A stretch of 64,000 nt of DNA from Heterotrichella gracilis (lineage: Eukaryota > Sar > Xanthophyceae > Tribonematales > Xanthonemataceae), in NCBI GenBank assembly GCA_032358255.1, contig JAULBX010000448.1, forward strand, positions 95,359 to 159,358. The letters are read 5' to 3'. A program made the position numbers and the translations under genes. Below are positions 21,935 to 32,849 of the stretch, in pieces. The stretch's first letter is position 1, and every line of letters starts with the position of its first letter. The notes beneath the pieces were generated by a model. That model had not been told where the DNA came from. It ran no database searches and saw only the letters and a program-made list of their open reading frames with translations.

Positions 21935-23039
21935 CTGTCTGTCTTGCGCTGTTTATTGGCAGGCTGGCTGAGGTAAGTGTTCAAGTGAGTGTCCGGTGGT
22001 CCACGACGCCACCAATGGGGCAAGGGGAACAGTTGATGGTGGCAAGGTCAAGTGCTGCGCAACCGCAGAGTGGCACACACCTTGCCAGGAGCCAACGTCT
22101 GTTATTGTATGGGCTGTGTACTGGGGTGCAAACAGCACGTGGCAGGTTGCGGTTGTGAGACATAAAGTGTGGAAGAGGCAGAGTATAATTGTGGGGTGAA
22201 GTTTACAGTCAGATGCCAACCAGGCATACCACCACAATGGCTGTAGCTCAAACAAATACTTCCCAAAAGCAAAACCATTAGAACCGACTATTCTGACCAG
22301 TGCAAGTCAAACCACCGTCAAAACTGTGTCATAAGGGCACACTACAAATTCTGCAACAAGCGCTTCCCCGACACCAAAATTCTCTTCTCATACACAAACA
22401 AAACAGCGCATCGTCTCTCATCACCAGCGTCCAACAATCAGTCTCGAAAAAAGGCTGCCAAACCAGTCAGCCCACTCCAACGAATCGGTGGGCGTGCTCC
22501 CACCCCTGGCCCTCCCCAGTGCTCTTTTACAAGCCTGGCAGCTTGGAGGCCACCTTGTCCTGCAGAAGCCAAGATAACCATCAGGATGGTGTACGCCGGT
22601 ATACAAGAGAGGCTAGCAACAGTACTTGGACATGGGTGGTGTTGTGCCTTGTCCCTCCGCACTAGTAGATACAGCAGGGGTGGCGGGTATGATGGGACTG
22701 GACCTTCGAAAGTGGGTGGCACAACGGAACCTTCATCCAAAAGTTCGCAGCCATGCACTTGAGAACTAGTGTTATCAACTGCAACCTGACTTTTGTTCAG
22801 CCACTGGTTTGGGGTGGCTAAACAAAAGTCTGGCTTCAGCTGACGCCACTAGCCCTCACAAGGCATGGCAGCGACGTTTGGATGCGGGGTCCGTTGTTCT
22901 GCCCACTTTCGATGTCCAGTGGTTTGGGGTATTCCCCGTCCATCAACGCTCACAGCTTCAGAAGCTGTGCACTGTCAAGTTGCCGCGGCTCTGGCAAGGT
23001 GCGCAGCAAGGACACAATACAGCAGCGGCAGTTTAGAGT
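21935..23039. other. Intergenic region between RTCB and the CURT1-like gene
   Basis: No supported coding segment. It should contain the RTCB promoter. A TTTAGGG motif lies at 23040-23046, overlapping the end of the CURT1-like frame. Confidence 0.5.
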
Positions 23040-24297
23040 TTAGGGTTCCTGGTCAGCACGTACCACGTAGGCCTGCAGGTCAGCCAGCAAGTCCTGGTCC
23101 TCTAGCACATACTTGATGACGAAGTAGGGCAGGGACACCACGCCAATCAGCTGCACTGGGAAGCCCAAGAGCTGCGCACAGGGAGGAAAACAACTTCCAT
23201 CAGACGCGCAAACAGTTGGGGACAGCAGCTAGGGACAAGACCCCTGCTGTGATGGTTCAAAGCTAGCCAACAACACAAAGATCAAGGACAGGTTGCTAGT
23301 CAGATTGAAAGCATGACACGGCAGGTAGACTGTGGCTACACCAGCAACAGCAGTGTGCCAACTTCATCAAGGGGCGCACCACATCCAGCACTGGCAGGTG
23401 GATGAACCACTCCAAGAGGAAGAAGGCACCCAGGGTGGCCGCAGACCACCCCACCACAGCCACCTTGTTCTCGGTTTTCTCAAACTGCACAGCGGGGTCA
23501 AACGGGCCATTCAGCCTTGCAAGCAAAAATACCCAAAGAGTTCCGGTGCAGTGAGCATCCAGCACAAAACACGGCAAGTTTATGGGACACTGACCAAGGT
23601 ACTCTTCACTCCTGCTGCTGCATGGTCACCTAGCCCATGGCATGGCATTGACATGGCATGCATCGTGCACCCCTTATAAGAAGGTGGAGGTGCTTGTTTA
23701 CCTTGTCTGCGAACTTCTCCAGGAAAGTGTCGAAGTCGGTTTGGCCAGCTTGGACCACGGCTGCATCAGAAGCAAGGGAGTCTGTTGTAACAGCAATATC
23801 CCCAAAAGTACCCAAGGTTGGATGAGACAAACCGTTCAAAACCCACACGCCATCGTAGCCAAATCACCCCCAAAGATGGCTGGCAACCACGAGACTCAGC
23901 GATGTTGGGCAGTTGATGCAGGTTTCAACGTCAAAAGGGCCAGCAGCAAGCTACCAGCTGCGTCGTAACTGGGTGCAATGGCGCGCGCCTTATCCCCGAT
24001 TTGTCACAAGATACGACCCAGGACCCCAGCCTCGAAGATCAACCCAGTGCAGCCACCAGGCACCAGCGAAGCGACCCAATCTACAAAGCACAGCCCACCG
24101 CAGCGAGTAGAGCTGACTTGACGGGTTTGAAACAGAGCAACTGTACCTGGCCTGCTGCGCAGGGAAGAGGCTCCGAGACCTAGACCGGTCGATAGCCTGC
24201 CTGGGAAGGCGCGTGTGGCCGGCTGGCTGGTGAGGCTGGTGCGGGTTGGCTTTGCCACGGCAAAGGTGGGGACGCGGCAGGTGATGGAGGTGGCCAT
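23040..24297 (-). CDS. CURT1: CURT1-like thylakoid membrane protein with CAAD domain
   Basis: Exon 1 (24297-24147) starts at a good ATG (acgATGGCC) and encodes a Ser/Thr/Arg-rich plastid transit peptide. Exon 2 (23760-23702) encodes QTDFDTFLEKFADK. Exon 3 ends at 23380 and encodes QFEKTENKVAVVGWSAATLGAFFLLEW plus a second hydrophobic stretch (split here for length: FEKTENK, VAVVGWSAATLGAFF, LLEWFIHLPVLDV). Exon 4 (23171-23040) encodes LLGFPVQLIGVVSLPYFVIK, then LEDQDLLADLQ. The amphipathic helix, two membrane spans and acidic C-terminus fit the CAAD/CURT1 family, which curves thylakoid membranes at grana margins. The exon 2-3 junction is unresolved. The obvious acceptor before 23515 is out of phase; an in-phase acceptor at 23589 adds 25 hydrophobic residues; a missed mini-exon is possible. 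Confidence 0.75.
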
Positions 24298-24940
24298 CGT
24301 GCCTGATGGGTGGTTGGGTGATGGGTGGGTGGATCGGTCTGATGGCGGGCAGGAATCTTGTTATGTGTTTGCGAAGGCTGCAGCACACGAAACAGGCGAG
24401 GACAGCAACACTTGGTAAGGCTACTGTTTTAATAAGGGATGAGCATTCTACCACCGTTGTTTGCTGTGGTTTGTCGCAACGCCTATTGGTCGAGGTTTCC
24501 GCGGGAAAAGGATCCCGTTTTTCCGGAAGCATTTTTTGAAATTCAAACTCATTTTCGAAAAATTAATTAACCCCCAACAAAACCCTCCGTTGTCCCCATG
24601 CATTTGGTGGAGCTTGACTGCTCCCTTAATCAGCAACTTAATGGGAAAAGAGTTGCTTTGAATGCTTGCTTGCCTCATTAACACCTGGCAGCGGTTTGTA
24701 ACCACCCACCTGGTCTGAGCACATCACTGTGGCCCCCCAACCAGTGCCCGGGACACTGCCTTGCCAGCGCTTAATATTCAACAAAACCTGGCAGGCCCTT
24801 GTGGCGGCGTTAACGCAGCGTTTCCTTATGCTTGGGGTCGCCCTAGGACAGCTTGACTGACCAGAGTGTGTCAAGCAACGGCCATCCCTGTGTCTCAACC
24901 AGCTGTCCCAAGAATAGCTCTCAAACCGCCAGCTGCTAGG
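24298..24940. other. Divergent promoter region of CURT1-like (-) and NDOR1 (+)
   Basis: 643 bp with no coding segment; AT-rich part at 24540-24600. It must hold both promoters, though no core element is clear. Confidence 0.5.
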
Positions 24941-27900
24941 ATGGGACCGCAGGCCAGCACCACCCCGCTGTTGGTGCTCTATGGGTCCCAGACTGGCAAT
25001 GCACAGGTGAAGCCCTGCATGGGGAAGCTCTGCATGGGCTACAGAGTTGCCTCCATGCATGTATGCATGCAACCATGGCCTTATAGGCTGAAGATGTTTG
25101 CGCTCTGGAACTGCATATGTATCCACCTCCACCCCGCTCCCCTACACATGAGCCCTTAGCATCACTCACACCTGCCCTCTCCCGCCCTTCTTCCCCACAC
25201 TGACCCAAAACCTCCCGCCTCCACAACCCACCACTCCACGCACCACCAACGGCACCCACCCACCCACCCACCTGCCCCCTCCCTGGCGCCATCCCGCACC
25301 CGCATTCCCACCCAAATACACCTCCCACCCACATCCCCCACCTGCTCGCAGGACGTAGCAGAGCTCATTGGCCGCGAGGCGCGCCGCCGTCACTTCTCCC
25401 CCCGCGTGCTGCCCATGGACGCATACGACGTCACAAACCTGCCTGGTGAGCTGGCGGTGGTGGCGGTGGCGGCCACCACGGGGCAGGTGCGGGACACAAA
25501 AATCTGGGCCACATGCATGCCTTGGGCATTGGGCATTGGGATGTTGCATGCCATGGCGCACGCCATCCTTGCTGGCCGTGCTTGTGCCACCTGCACATAT
25601 ACGTTTGTGGCCACATGGTGCTGGCAGCACTATTGTCAGCATGGTCGATGCGGTATGTTCTTTGGAATCATGAGTTGCATTGGGGTCGTGGGCAATTGCC
25701 ATGCTGTGCGGTCAGCGCCCCGATGCCGCCGCCAGCACTGTTTTCGAGGGCATGTGGTGTGTATCTGCTCTGATTGCCACACAGCTGTGCAAGTCAGGTT
25801 GGCGTGCACCCACTAGCGCCTTTTTTGTGTGGCAGCCCTTGCCTAGGATTAGCATCCTGACATGCTGGAACCCTTGCTTAGGGTGAGCACCCAGACAACA
25901 TGCGCTCCTTCTGGCGCTTCCTACTGCGCAAGTCACTGGCTCCAGACTCGCTTGCTGAGGGGGCGTACGCAGTGTTTGGCCTGGGCGACTCAGGTTTGTC
26001 AGTTACTACTGCAGGTTTCTGGTACACGTGGTGTTTGTGTGCCTGGGGAATTTGAGGGTGGCAACAAGCATTTCCATTGCTCCCTCCCCGTTGGCCGCCC
26101 GACCTTGCATTGCTTTATCGATAGCCACTGCCGCACCCCCCCCTATACCCTCCACGCCACTCATGACACCCCACACATTCCGTGGACACCCTCCCCATAC
26201 TACTCCCCTTACACCCGGCCTGAAACCCTGCGTAGGGTATGTCAACTTCAACACGGTGTCCAAGAAGCTGGACAGGCGGCTGAGCGGCCTGGGTGCTGCC
26301 CCCCTCCTCCCACGGGGTGAGGGCGATGACCAGCACCCAAGCGGCTACGAGGCGGCGCTGGATGCGTGGCTGCCGCAGCTGTGGGGGGCGCTCAGGGGGC
26401 GCTTCCCGCTGCCAATTGGGGTCACCGAGGTGCGGGGGGAAGCTTCCTGATGGCTGGTTGATTACCTGCAACGAGTAACGATGTCAAAGGCATTAAAGTA
26501 CAAGTAATCCAACAAACAAAAATTCTTATTTAATAAAAGTTTCATTGGTGAGTATACATTTATTTACTTGGCTGATTACTTTCATCCAAGAGTGCAGCCA
26601 GATGAGCAATGCGGTTTAGCTGAACCAACCATGCTGTCCCCTGATGCAGCCATCACCGGATGACACCACTGCACACCTGGACCCCAAATTCCGTGTCACG
26701 TTCCTCCCCTCGCCTCCCTCCCCCACCGCCCCACCCCTTGACCACCATGCCGAGGCCATCGCAGCAGCAGCAGCCTTTCGAGTGGTGGATGCAGCAGCCT
26801 CCGGCCAATGCGCAACACCAATTGCAACTGATCATAACTCATTCGACGGACAATTGCGGGAGGGGTGGAGCCGGGATCGACCCTATTTTGCCCGCATGGT
26901 GGGGAATGCGCGAATAACTGCCCCGGAGCATTTTCAGGACGTGCGCCACATCACGCTGGATATAGGCCCCTCTGGGATGGAATACCAGCCAGGTGGGGCT
27001 GATTTGGACCCTTAGTAACAACGCCCCCTCATCACTGGCTCTCTATGTGTGTTCAATGTGCGACTGTGCATGCTTGCGCACCAGGAGGTATTTTTTTGTG
27101 CATTGTAGTAGGCACGAGCAAACAAAGTTGCTGCGGTTCCCCAAACACCTCAGATGATACCACATTGCAACCCATGCCCCAGCAGTTTCCAGCACACATT
27201 GCTGCTATAATTCAAGCGATTTCGTTCAGAGTTTTAAATCAGTATCCACATTTCTGCCAATTTGCACTGCCCCGCAGCCATCCACACCCTACTCAAACTC
27301 TACAAAACCCTGTCAGAAAGTCTTGTGTGGGGTTTTCAGGTGATCTGCTGGCCATGTGGCCCCGCCAGTCTCACGAAGCGGTTGAAGGGTTTTGTGCGCG
27401 CATGGGCCTGAACGCTAACGATTGGGTGCGGGTGGAGCCTGCGGAACCCCCCGTCTCATCCGCATCCCCTCACCCCCACATGGAGGTGCGTACTTGTCAG
27501 GACTGCTCGATCGAAACCCTAACCCCTGAACCCAACATGGAAGGGGACATAGTGGACAGGAGGGCAAAGCCGTCTTTGCTAAAGACTAACTCCTCTTCCT
27601 GGACCATCACACCTGTTCCAAGACGCAGTTGCAGCGTAGTTTGTTTATAGACCTATCAGCAGTCTCCAGGGTGCATTTTTGCCAATCCCATGCTATTGGT
27701 CGCCATTCCTTGCAGGTTTTTGCTGATCCTCTGCCGACAATACAGTTGTGTGCCCTGGACACTTGTGGGATCCCCATGTGAGGGGCATCAATCCCCCTTG
27801 TCCGTGTGACGCCATCCATTTCCCTCCCTCCTTCTCCCTGCAGGCACGGGTGGGGGCCCTGGTAGCCGGGGTCCTGGACATCTATGGGATCCTCATGTCA

Positions 27901-30209
27901 TGGGCACCAGTCCCCCATCCACGTGTGACGTCATCCATTTCCCTCCCCTTCTTCTCCCTGCAGGCACGTGTTGGGGCCCTGGTGGCTGGGGTCCTGGACA
28001 TTTGTGGTGCCTCCCCCCGGCGCACATTCTTCCAGTGCCTGCAAGAATGCACCCCGGATGGCATGCAGCGGGAGCGGCTGGAGTACTTTGGCAGTGCAGA
28101 GGGGAGGGACGACATGTACACATACAACCAACGGGAAGGTAACGGTTTTGTGCAATCTTGTGCATCATCGACCCATTGCATACACGACTCCCTGCAAGGG
28201 TTGCTGAGGGCTTGGAGTTGTGTGTGCGGCATTGCGGGGTTCTCCCTGCATTGTACGATGGCAACAGGAGGACTTCAATATATCACGATATATTATGTTA
28301 TATATTGAAGTCCTCCTGATGGCAGCCCTAGGTGAAGGTTTAATGATGAGACATGCATATGACTGAATGAAGCAACACATGCATGGAATCCTGTGACATC
28401 CGATGACTGTCCGCTCAAAATTGTTACCCCTCCCCCACCCCCCTGCAGGCCGCACAGTGATGGAAATCCTCCAAGATTTCTCCTCCTCTACACCCCCCTT
28501 GGACCTGCTGCTGCAGACCGTGCCCCACCTCAAGCCGCGCCAATTCTCAATCTCCTCATCCCTGAAGATGCATCCCGGGGAGGCCCACCTCACTGCCGCC
28601 ATCGTCCAATGGAGGACCCCCTTCAAGCGACTGCGCCAGGGTGTGTGCACGTCGTGGCTGGCGGGTCTAGACCCTAGCGCAGGGCAGGTAGGGTTTTGGG
28701 CGGGTTTGTGGCTGTGGGTGGGTCCTGCCAGGTTGGAGAGGGCGCTGGATGCAAGCTGCCAACTGCTGTGGCTGGTTGTGTATTCGCACGCACATGTGTA
28801 CATATGATTGCATGCATGTCAGCAGTGCAGCCAGATTGGCAGTCAAAGTTGCACAGCTGGTGCTACCCAGCTCTGTCTTCACAATCAAAACAAACCGCTT
28901 GTAACTGTATTACAAAGCATAACCATTCCATTATCTAGTGGCTCCACAGCCTGGAATACTGGCTCCAAAGCCTGGAAGAAACCTTGGTTGCTTGAACCAA
29001 CATGCTCCACAAAACCATCACCAGGCACACCACCGCCTCGCCCATGCACCTTCATTTTCACCCTCTCAAACCACACACCACGATCCCTAAACCCTGAATC
29101 CAAACCCTCATCGCCCATGCACACTCATGTGCGCGGTCTCCCAGCCCCCAACTCCACATTGCCTACCCTTCTCCCCACCGCAGGTGTGTGTGCCGGTGTG
29201 GGTGGAGCGTGGCGTGATGCGCCCCCCACCCACCCCCACCACCCCCATGGTGCTGGTGGGGCCTGGCACAGGGGTGGCCCCTCTCAGGGCAATGCTGGAG
29301 GACAGGAAGGCGGACCAGGTAGCAGGTAAGGGGTTGAGCTAGGGTTTAGGGTCCACGCTAGGATGGGGCAAGGGTGTGGGGCGTAATGCTGGAGGACAGG
29401 AAGGCGGACCATGTGGCAGGTAAGGGGGTTTGCGTTAGGGTCTGGTTGAGGGTTTGGACCTGGGGTTTAGGGAGGAAATGCTGGCAGAACGACAGGTTGT
29501 GGGCCAGGCGGCATGGAAGGGTTTGGCTAGGGTCTGCTAGGGTTTCGGCGAGACCTGCTCATCATGGAGCTGCTCGCGGACCTGGGCAGCAGATCGAGGC
29601 AGTGTATGGTAGGGTTTAGGGTTTACGACTGCAGTGGTGCAGCCCTGGTGTAGATGCACCGCTCCATGTGGATAGGCATGATATGCGCTTGACCTGGCTG
29701 AGACGATTGTCGTTTCCTAGTGTGCATAGGGAAGCTCATGAAATCTCCACTCCACATGCAACCCCACGCATGGCCTGGAGCCATCCCCATGTCAAACCCC
29801 TGTTTTTAATTCTCGCTGGCCTGCAGGCATCCCCATTGCTCCCAGCTACCTCCTCTTTGGCTGCCGCAACTGCAAGGGGGATTATTACTACCAATCGCAA
29901 TGGGAGGAATACACGCGCACGGGGGTACTGGCTCCCCAAGGGGGACTAATCACCGCCTTCTCACGGGACCAGGCCCAGAAAGTGTACGTGAGCCACCGCA
30001 TCCGGGAGCATGGCGAGACCCTGTGGAGGGTATTGCAGCAAGGGGGGGTGGTGTATGTGTCGGGGTCGGCGGAGAAGATGCCGCAGGATGTGGCCAGGGC
30101 ATTCTGCGATGTGGCGGTGGCGCAGGGGGGGATGAGTGAAGAGGAGGGGAGGAGGTTTGTGCGGGGGCTGGAATTGCAGCGGAGGTACTTTGTAGAGGCG
30201 TGGTCTTGA
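24941..30209 (+). CDS. NDOR1: NADPH-dependent diflavin oxidoreductase 1 (Tah18/ATR3 type)
   Basis: Ten exons join in phase: 24941-25006, 25352-25486, 25882-25993, 26236-26429, 26650-26992, 27340-27485, 27964-28138, 28449-28687, 29184-29325, 29827-30209, giving 644 aa (human about 600). Order of domains: FMN flavodoxin (LYGSQTGNAQ at 13-22, FGLGDSGY), FAD-binding (FQDVRHITLDI, QPGDLLAMWP, RQFSISSS), NADPH-binding (VLVGPGTGVAPLRAML, LFGCRN, AFSRDQAQKVYVSHRI, GGVVYVSGSAEKMPQDV). The C-terminus RYFVEAWS is typical of the family. Known role: passes electrons from NADPH to Dre2/anamorsin in cytosolic Fe-S cluster assembly. No membrane anchor is present, unlike cytochrome P450 reductase. The start of exon 7 lies in a threefold 120-bp repeat, so the true acceptor is less certain there. 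Confidence 0.95.
27725..28010 (+). repeat. 120-bp tandem repeat across an NDOR1 acceptor
   Basis: The segment from CTCCCTGCAG|GCACG through GGCCCTGGT-GC-GGGGTCCTGGACAT recurs at 27844 and 27964, exactly 120 bp apart. A degraded third copy begins near 27749. The period is divisible by three, and a single frame stays open through all copies (27748-28138), so upstream acceptors would add 40 codons without a frameshift. Confidence 0.9.
28257..28326. mobile_element. MITE-like perfect hairpin flanked by direct repeats
   Basis: An 18-bp perfect inverted repeat (28266-28283, AGGAGGACTTCAATATAT, and 28300-28317) has a 16-nt AT-rich loop. It is flanked by 9-bp direct repeats GATGGCAAC (28257-28265) and GATGGCAGC (28318-28326) with one mismatch. 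It sits in NDOR1 intron 7. The structure fits a very small non-autonomous insertion with a target-site duplication. No transposase is present in the window. A structured RNA hairpin is the alternative. Confidence 0.55.
29374..29425 (+). repeat. Partial copy of the 3' end of NDOR1 exon 9
   Basis: Repeats 29290-29340 (AATGCTGGAGGACAGGAAGG, then CGGACCA and GCAGGTAAGGGG), including the donor, 84 bp downstream. A GGGTTTAGGG motif separates the two. Confidence 0.92.
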
Positions 30210-31060
30210 GACTGGGGAGGGGAGCCGTGGAGCACATCCAATCGTTTATGAGGGGACACCTGGCAGGGTGGTGGCACGCGCCATGCGGCATGTGGCATTG
30301 TAGGTTGTATTGGTCGCCGGGCCCCACCTGGCCCTTGGTGATGTGTTGCCGTTAGACATGGCTTGTAAGACATCATTGACGAAAAGACCCGTGTGTGCGA
30401 CCCCTTTTAGTGCGAGGATATATCATATTGCTTTGAGAGCAAAACCACAACATAAAATAAAATAATTAAAAAATTAATATTGATCAATTCCATTTCATTT
30501 TTGAGCTGACCTGAGAGTTGATGGCCAGTCTACTTGACAAGATGCGATGGGTTTAGTTGTCAGGAGCTGGGCCAGAAGTCACGTCTCAAGGAACTGTTCC
30601 ACAAGGTACGTAAAGCCACTGACGCGTTGCTGGCTGGTTGTTTAGGTGTAACCTCGTCCAGGGGCATATTTGTGCATGCATGCATGCGTGCCGGAGGTCT
30701 TGTTATGTGCGCCGTTTGAGAAACGTATACAGCTCAAAGCTTTCAAAAATTGCATTTTGTTGCTTCTGGAGTAAAACCCACTTGTTGGTGTTGTCCACAG
30801 CTGTGCCATCTTTGACATCAAGAAGTTAGTCACTAACTCGACCTATTGATGCCTGAGCATGTATCTTTCCTGGGTTGCCAGGTATATAATTTTAGGTCCA
30901 CTATATCATTAGAGCGCTCGAAGTATCCATCGATTGTACCTTCCTTTAATACCTATCGATACACTCAGCTGTGATACTCATTGACACACCCACCGCGGTT
31001 GGCATGGTACCACCCCACACAGGTCATTCTTGAGTCCAGCTGGGGTGCCACCAGACCACC
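30210..31060. other. Intergenic region between NDOR1 and the MYND pair
   Basis: No gene seen. AT-rich at 30440-30500. An acceptor-like CCACACAG lies at 31014-31021, just before the first MYND start; the same lies before the second MYND gene, suggesting a 5' UTR intron. Confidence 0.5.
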
Positions 31061-31581
31061 ATGAGTGCCCCTGTCGCCCTTAAGCACCGTGTACAAGCCT
31101 CATACAGGATCCAGGAGTGGGGGAAGGTGTATTTGCAGCCTGTCACAGCTGAACAGCTGACTGATGCCCACTCATTCGTGGAGGCAAGGGCGCAGCTAGT
31201 GACAAGCTTTCTTGACGATGTCAAAAAGGATATGTTCTCTGCCAAGCCCTGGCTTTGTGTGGAATGTGGGCAGCCAGCCAAAACTATGGAATACCAATCT
31301 ACTGCACACCTGAACACAGCAGAACCCGACGTCGTTTCCCTTGCTACTCCACTGTGCAAAACGGGAACTCAGTGCCATCGAGCCATGCACCGCAGAGGGA
31401 AACGGACATTCAGGGAGGAGGCTGCCCTCGACAGCAGCTCAGCTTACCTGACCGTGTGCCACTTCTGTACCAAGCTGGCCGATCAGAGTGCTCCGCCTGC
31501 CGCGTCGTGTACTACTGCTCCAAGGAGTGCCAGAGGGAGCACTGGAAGGTACACAAGCAGGAGTGCAACCCAGTGAAGTAG
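31061..31581 (+). pseudogene. MYND zinc-finger gene with a one-base frameshift
   Basis: The protein (start MSAPVALKHRVQAS) is collinear with the intact neighbour at 32328 (MSAPIALKYRVQAS) up to the MYND finger. Near 31487-31491 one base is missing relative to the neighbour (CAGAG|TGCTCC), so the frame leaves the finger. The remaining zinc ligands ([19 protein letters not shown], then HKQEC) are encoded in the next frame and end at TAG 31579-31581. It is either a recently broken duplicate or a sequencing error. Read literally, the product has 171 aa and a ruined MYND domain. Confidence 0.75.
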
Positions 31582-32327
31582 CTGCTACAGTAACCCTCCT
31601 GCTGCAGCAACGGGTTGCAAGCCCTATCTAGTGCAGCTGGTGGCTACCCAGGGCTACCCTCCTCCAGGCGCTAACTACAAGGGGGCCACTGAGGCAAGGA
31701 CCAGTGGTGACAGATCTGGATGACCTTGACAGAGGGCAGCCAGCGCAACCAGGGCTGCAGGCAGGAATGTGGGTCACAGCAAAACAAGGGTTGCATGGTG
31801 CACTGCGGGGAATACAGTAAGTGCAACTGATTTGACTAATTTGACACCAGCTAATTAGATCAACTGGGCTTGTGCCAATTTTTGTGAGAGCCTGTGACCC
31901 GCCCTCAGTGAGCGTCTAGATGAATCAATTTAACGCAGCTAACGCACATCCATCTGTATTTTCACCTGCAGCATGGCAGCACATTATAGCACCATCCACA
32001 AACTCAAGGTGTCAGATTTAGCAGTAACATTCGGTACAATGCAAATATGTGCATGCATATGTGATGCTATAGCTTACCATTCTTACACACAGCAGAGCCT
32101 TTCGTGTGCCACATTTCACACTAAGTACAGCAAACACTTTATGGTAGAATCAAGTGTTGCTGCTGGCTATTATTCTTAACCTTGCTGTAAAATGACCATG
32201 GTGTAAATTTTGTAGCTGCTGCGCAACAAAATTTGTGTCTATATATTGCTGACTATCGATAGCGATATATGGCCAACCCCACACCACACAGGTTGTTCTG
32301 AGTCCAGCTGGGCGCCACCAGACCACC
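31582..32327. other. Spacer between the tandem MYND copies
   Basis: No coding segment. The 3' part (32285-32327) repeats the leader found before the first copy (GTCCAGCTGG, then CCACCAGACCACC just before the ATG). Confidence 0.6.
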
Positions 32328-32849
32328 ATGAGTGCCCCGATCGCCCTCAAGTACCGTGTGCAAGCCTCCGACGGGAGCCAGGACTGGGAAAAGGTGTACA
32401 CGCAGCCTGTCACAGCTGAACAGATAGCTGACGCCCTGTCATCGCCAGAGTCAAGGGCACAGCTTGTGGCAATGTTTACAAGCAACGAGGACCACGTGCA
32501 GGAGGTGTCCGGTGCAAAGGCCTGGCGATGCACTACTTGTGGGCAGCCAGCCACCAACATGGTGTACAACTTTATAGGTCACCTTCGCAGTGACGAACCC
32601 GAGATGATTGCCTGTGCAGCTGCTGTGTGCAATCTATCCCAGTGCTATCGGGCCATCCAGCGCAACTCCAGGCGGGCACTCAACCCAGACCGACGTATGC
32701 CTCACGAACACCTGTGCCAGAATTGTTCAAAGATGGCCCACACCAAGTGCTCCGCCTGCCGCACCACCTACTACTGCTCCAAGGCGTGCCAGAGAAAGCA
32801 CTGGAAAGAGCACAAGCAGGAGTGCAACATGAACCCAGATGAGGAGTAG
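32328..32849 (+). CDS. Small MYND zinc-finger protein
   Basis: Single exon, 173 aa. The N-terminal 60 residues are charged and of unknown function. A CxxC pair lies at about residue 66 (CTTCGQPA). The C-terminus is a complete MYND finger with ligands in CQNC, KCSAC, YYCSKAC and H-x3-C order, closing in HKQEC. MYND fingers bind proline-rich partner peptides and often recruit chromatin or signalling factors. No SET or other enzymatic domain is present, so this is probably an adaptor. The ATG context (accATGAG) is conserved with the upstream copy. Confidence 0.85.
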   Translation: MSAPIALKYRVQASDGSQDWEKVYTQPVTAEQIADALSSPESRAQLVAMFTSNEDHVQEVSGAKAWRCTTCGQPATNMVYNFIGHLRSDEPEMIACAAAVCNLSQCYRAIQRNSRRALNPDRRMPHEHLCQNCSKMAHTKCSACRTTYYCSKACQRKHWKEHKQECNMNPDEE

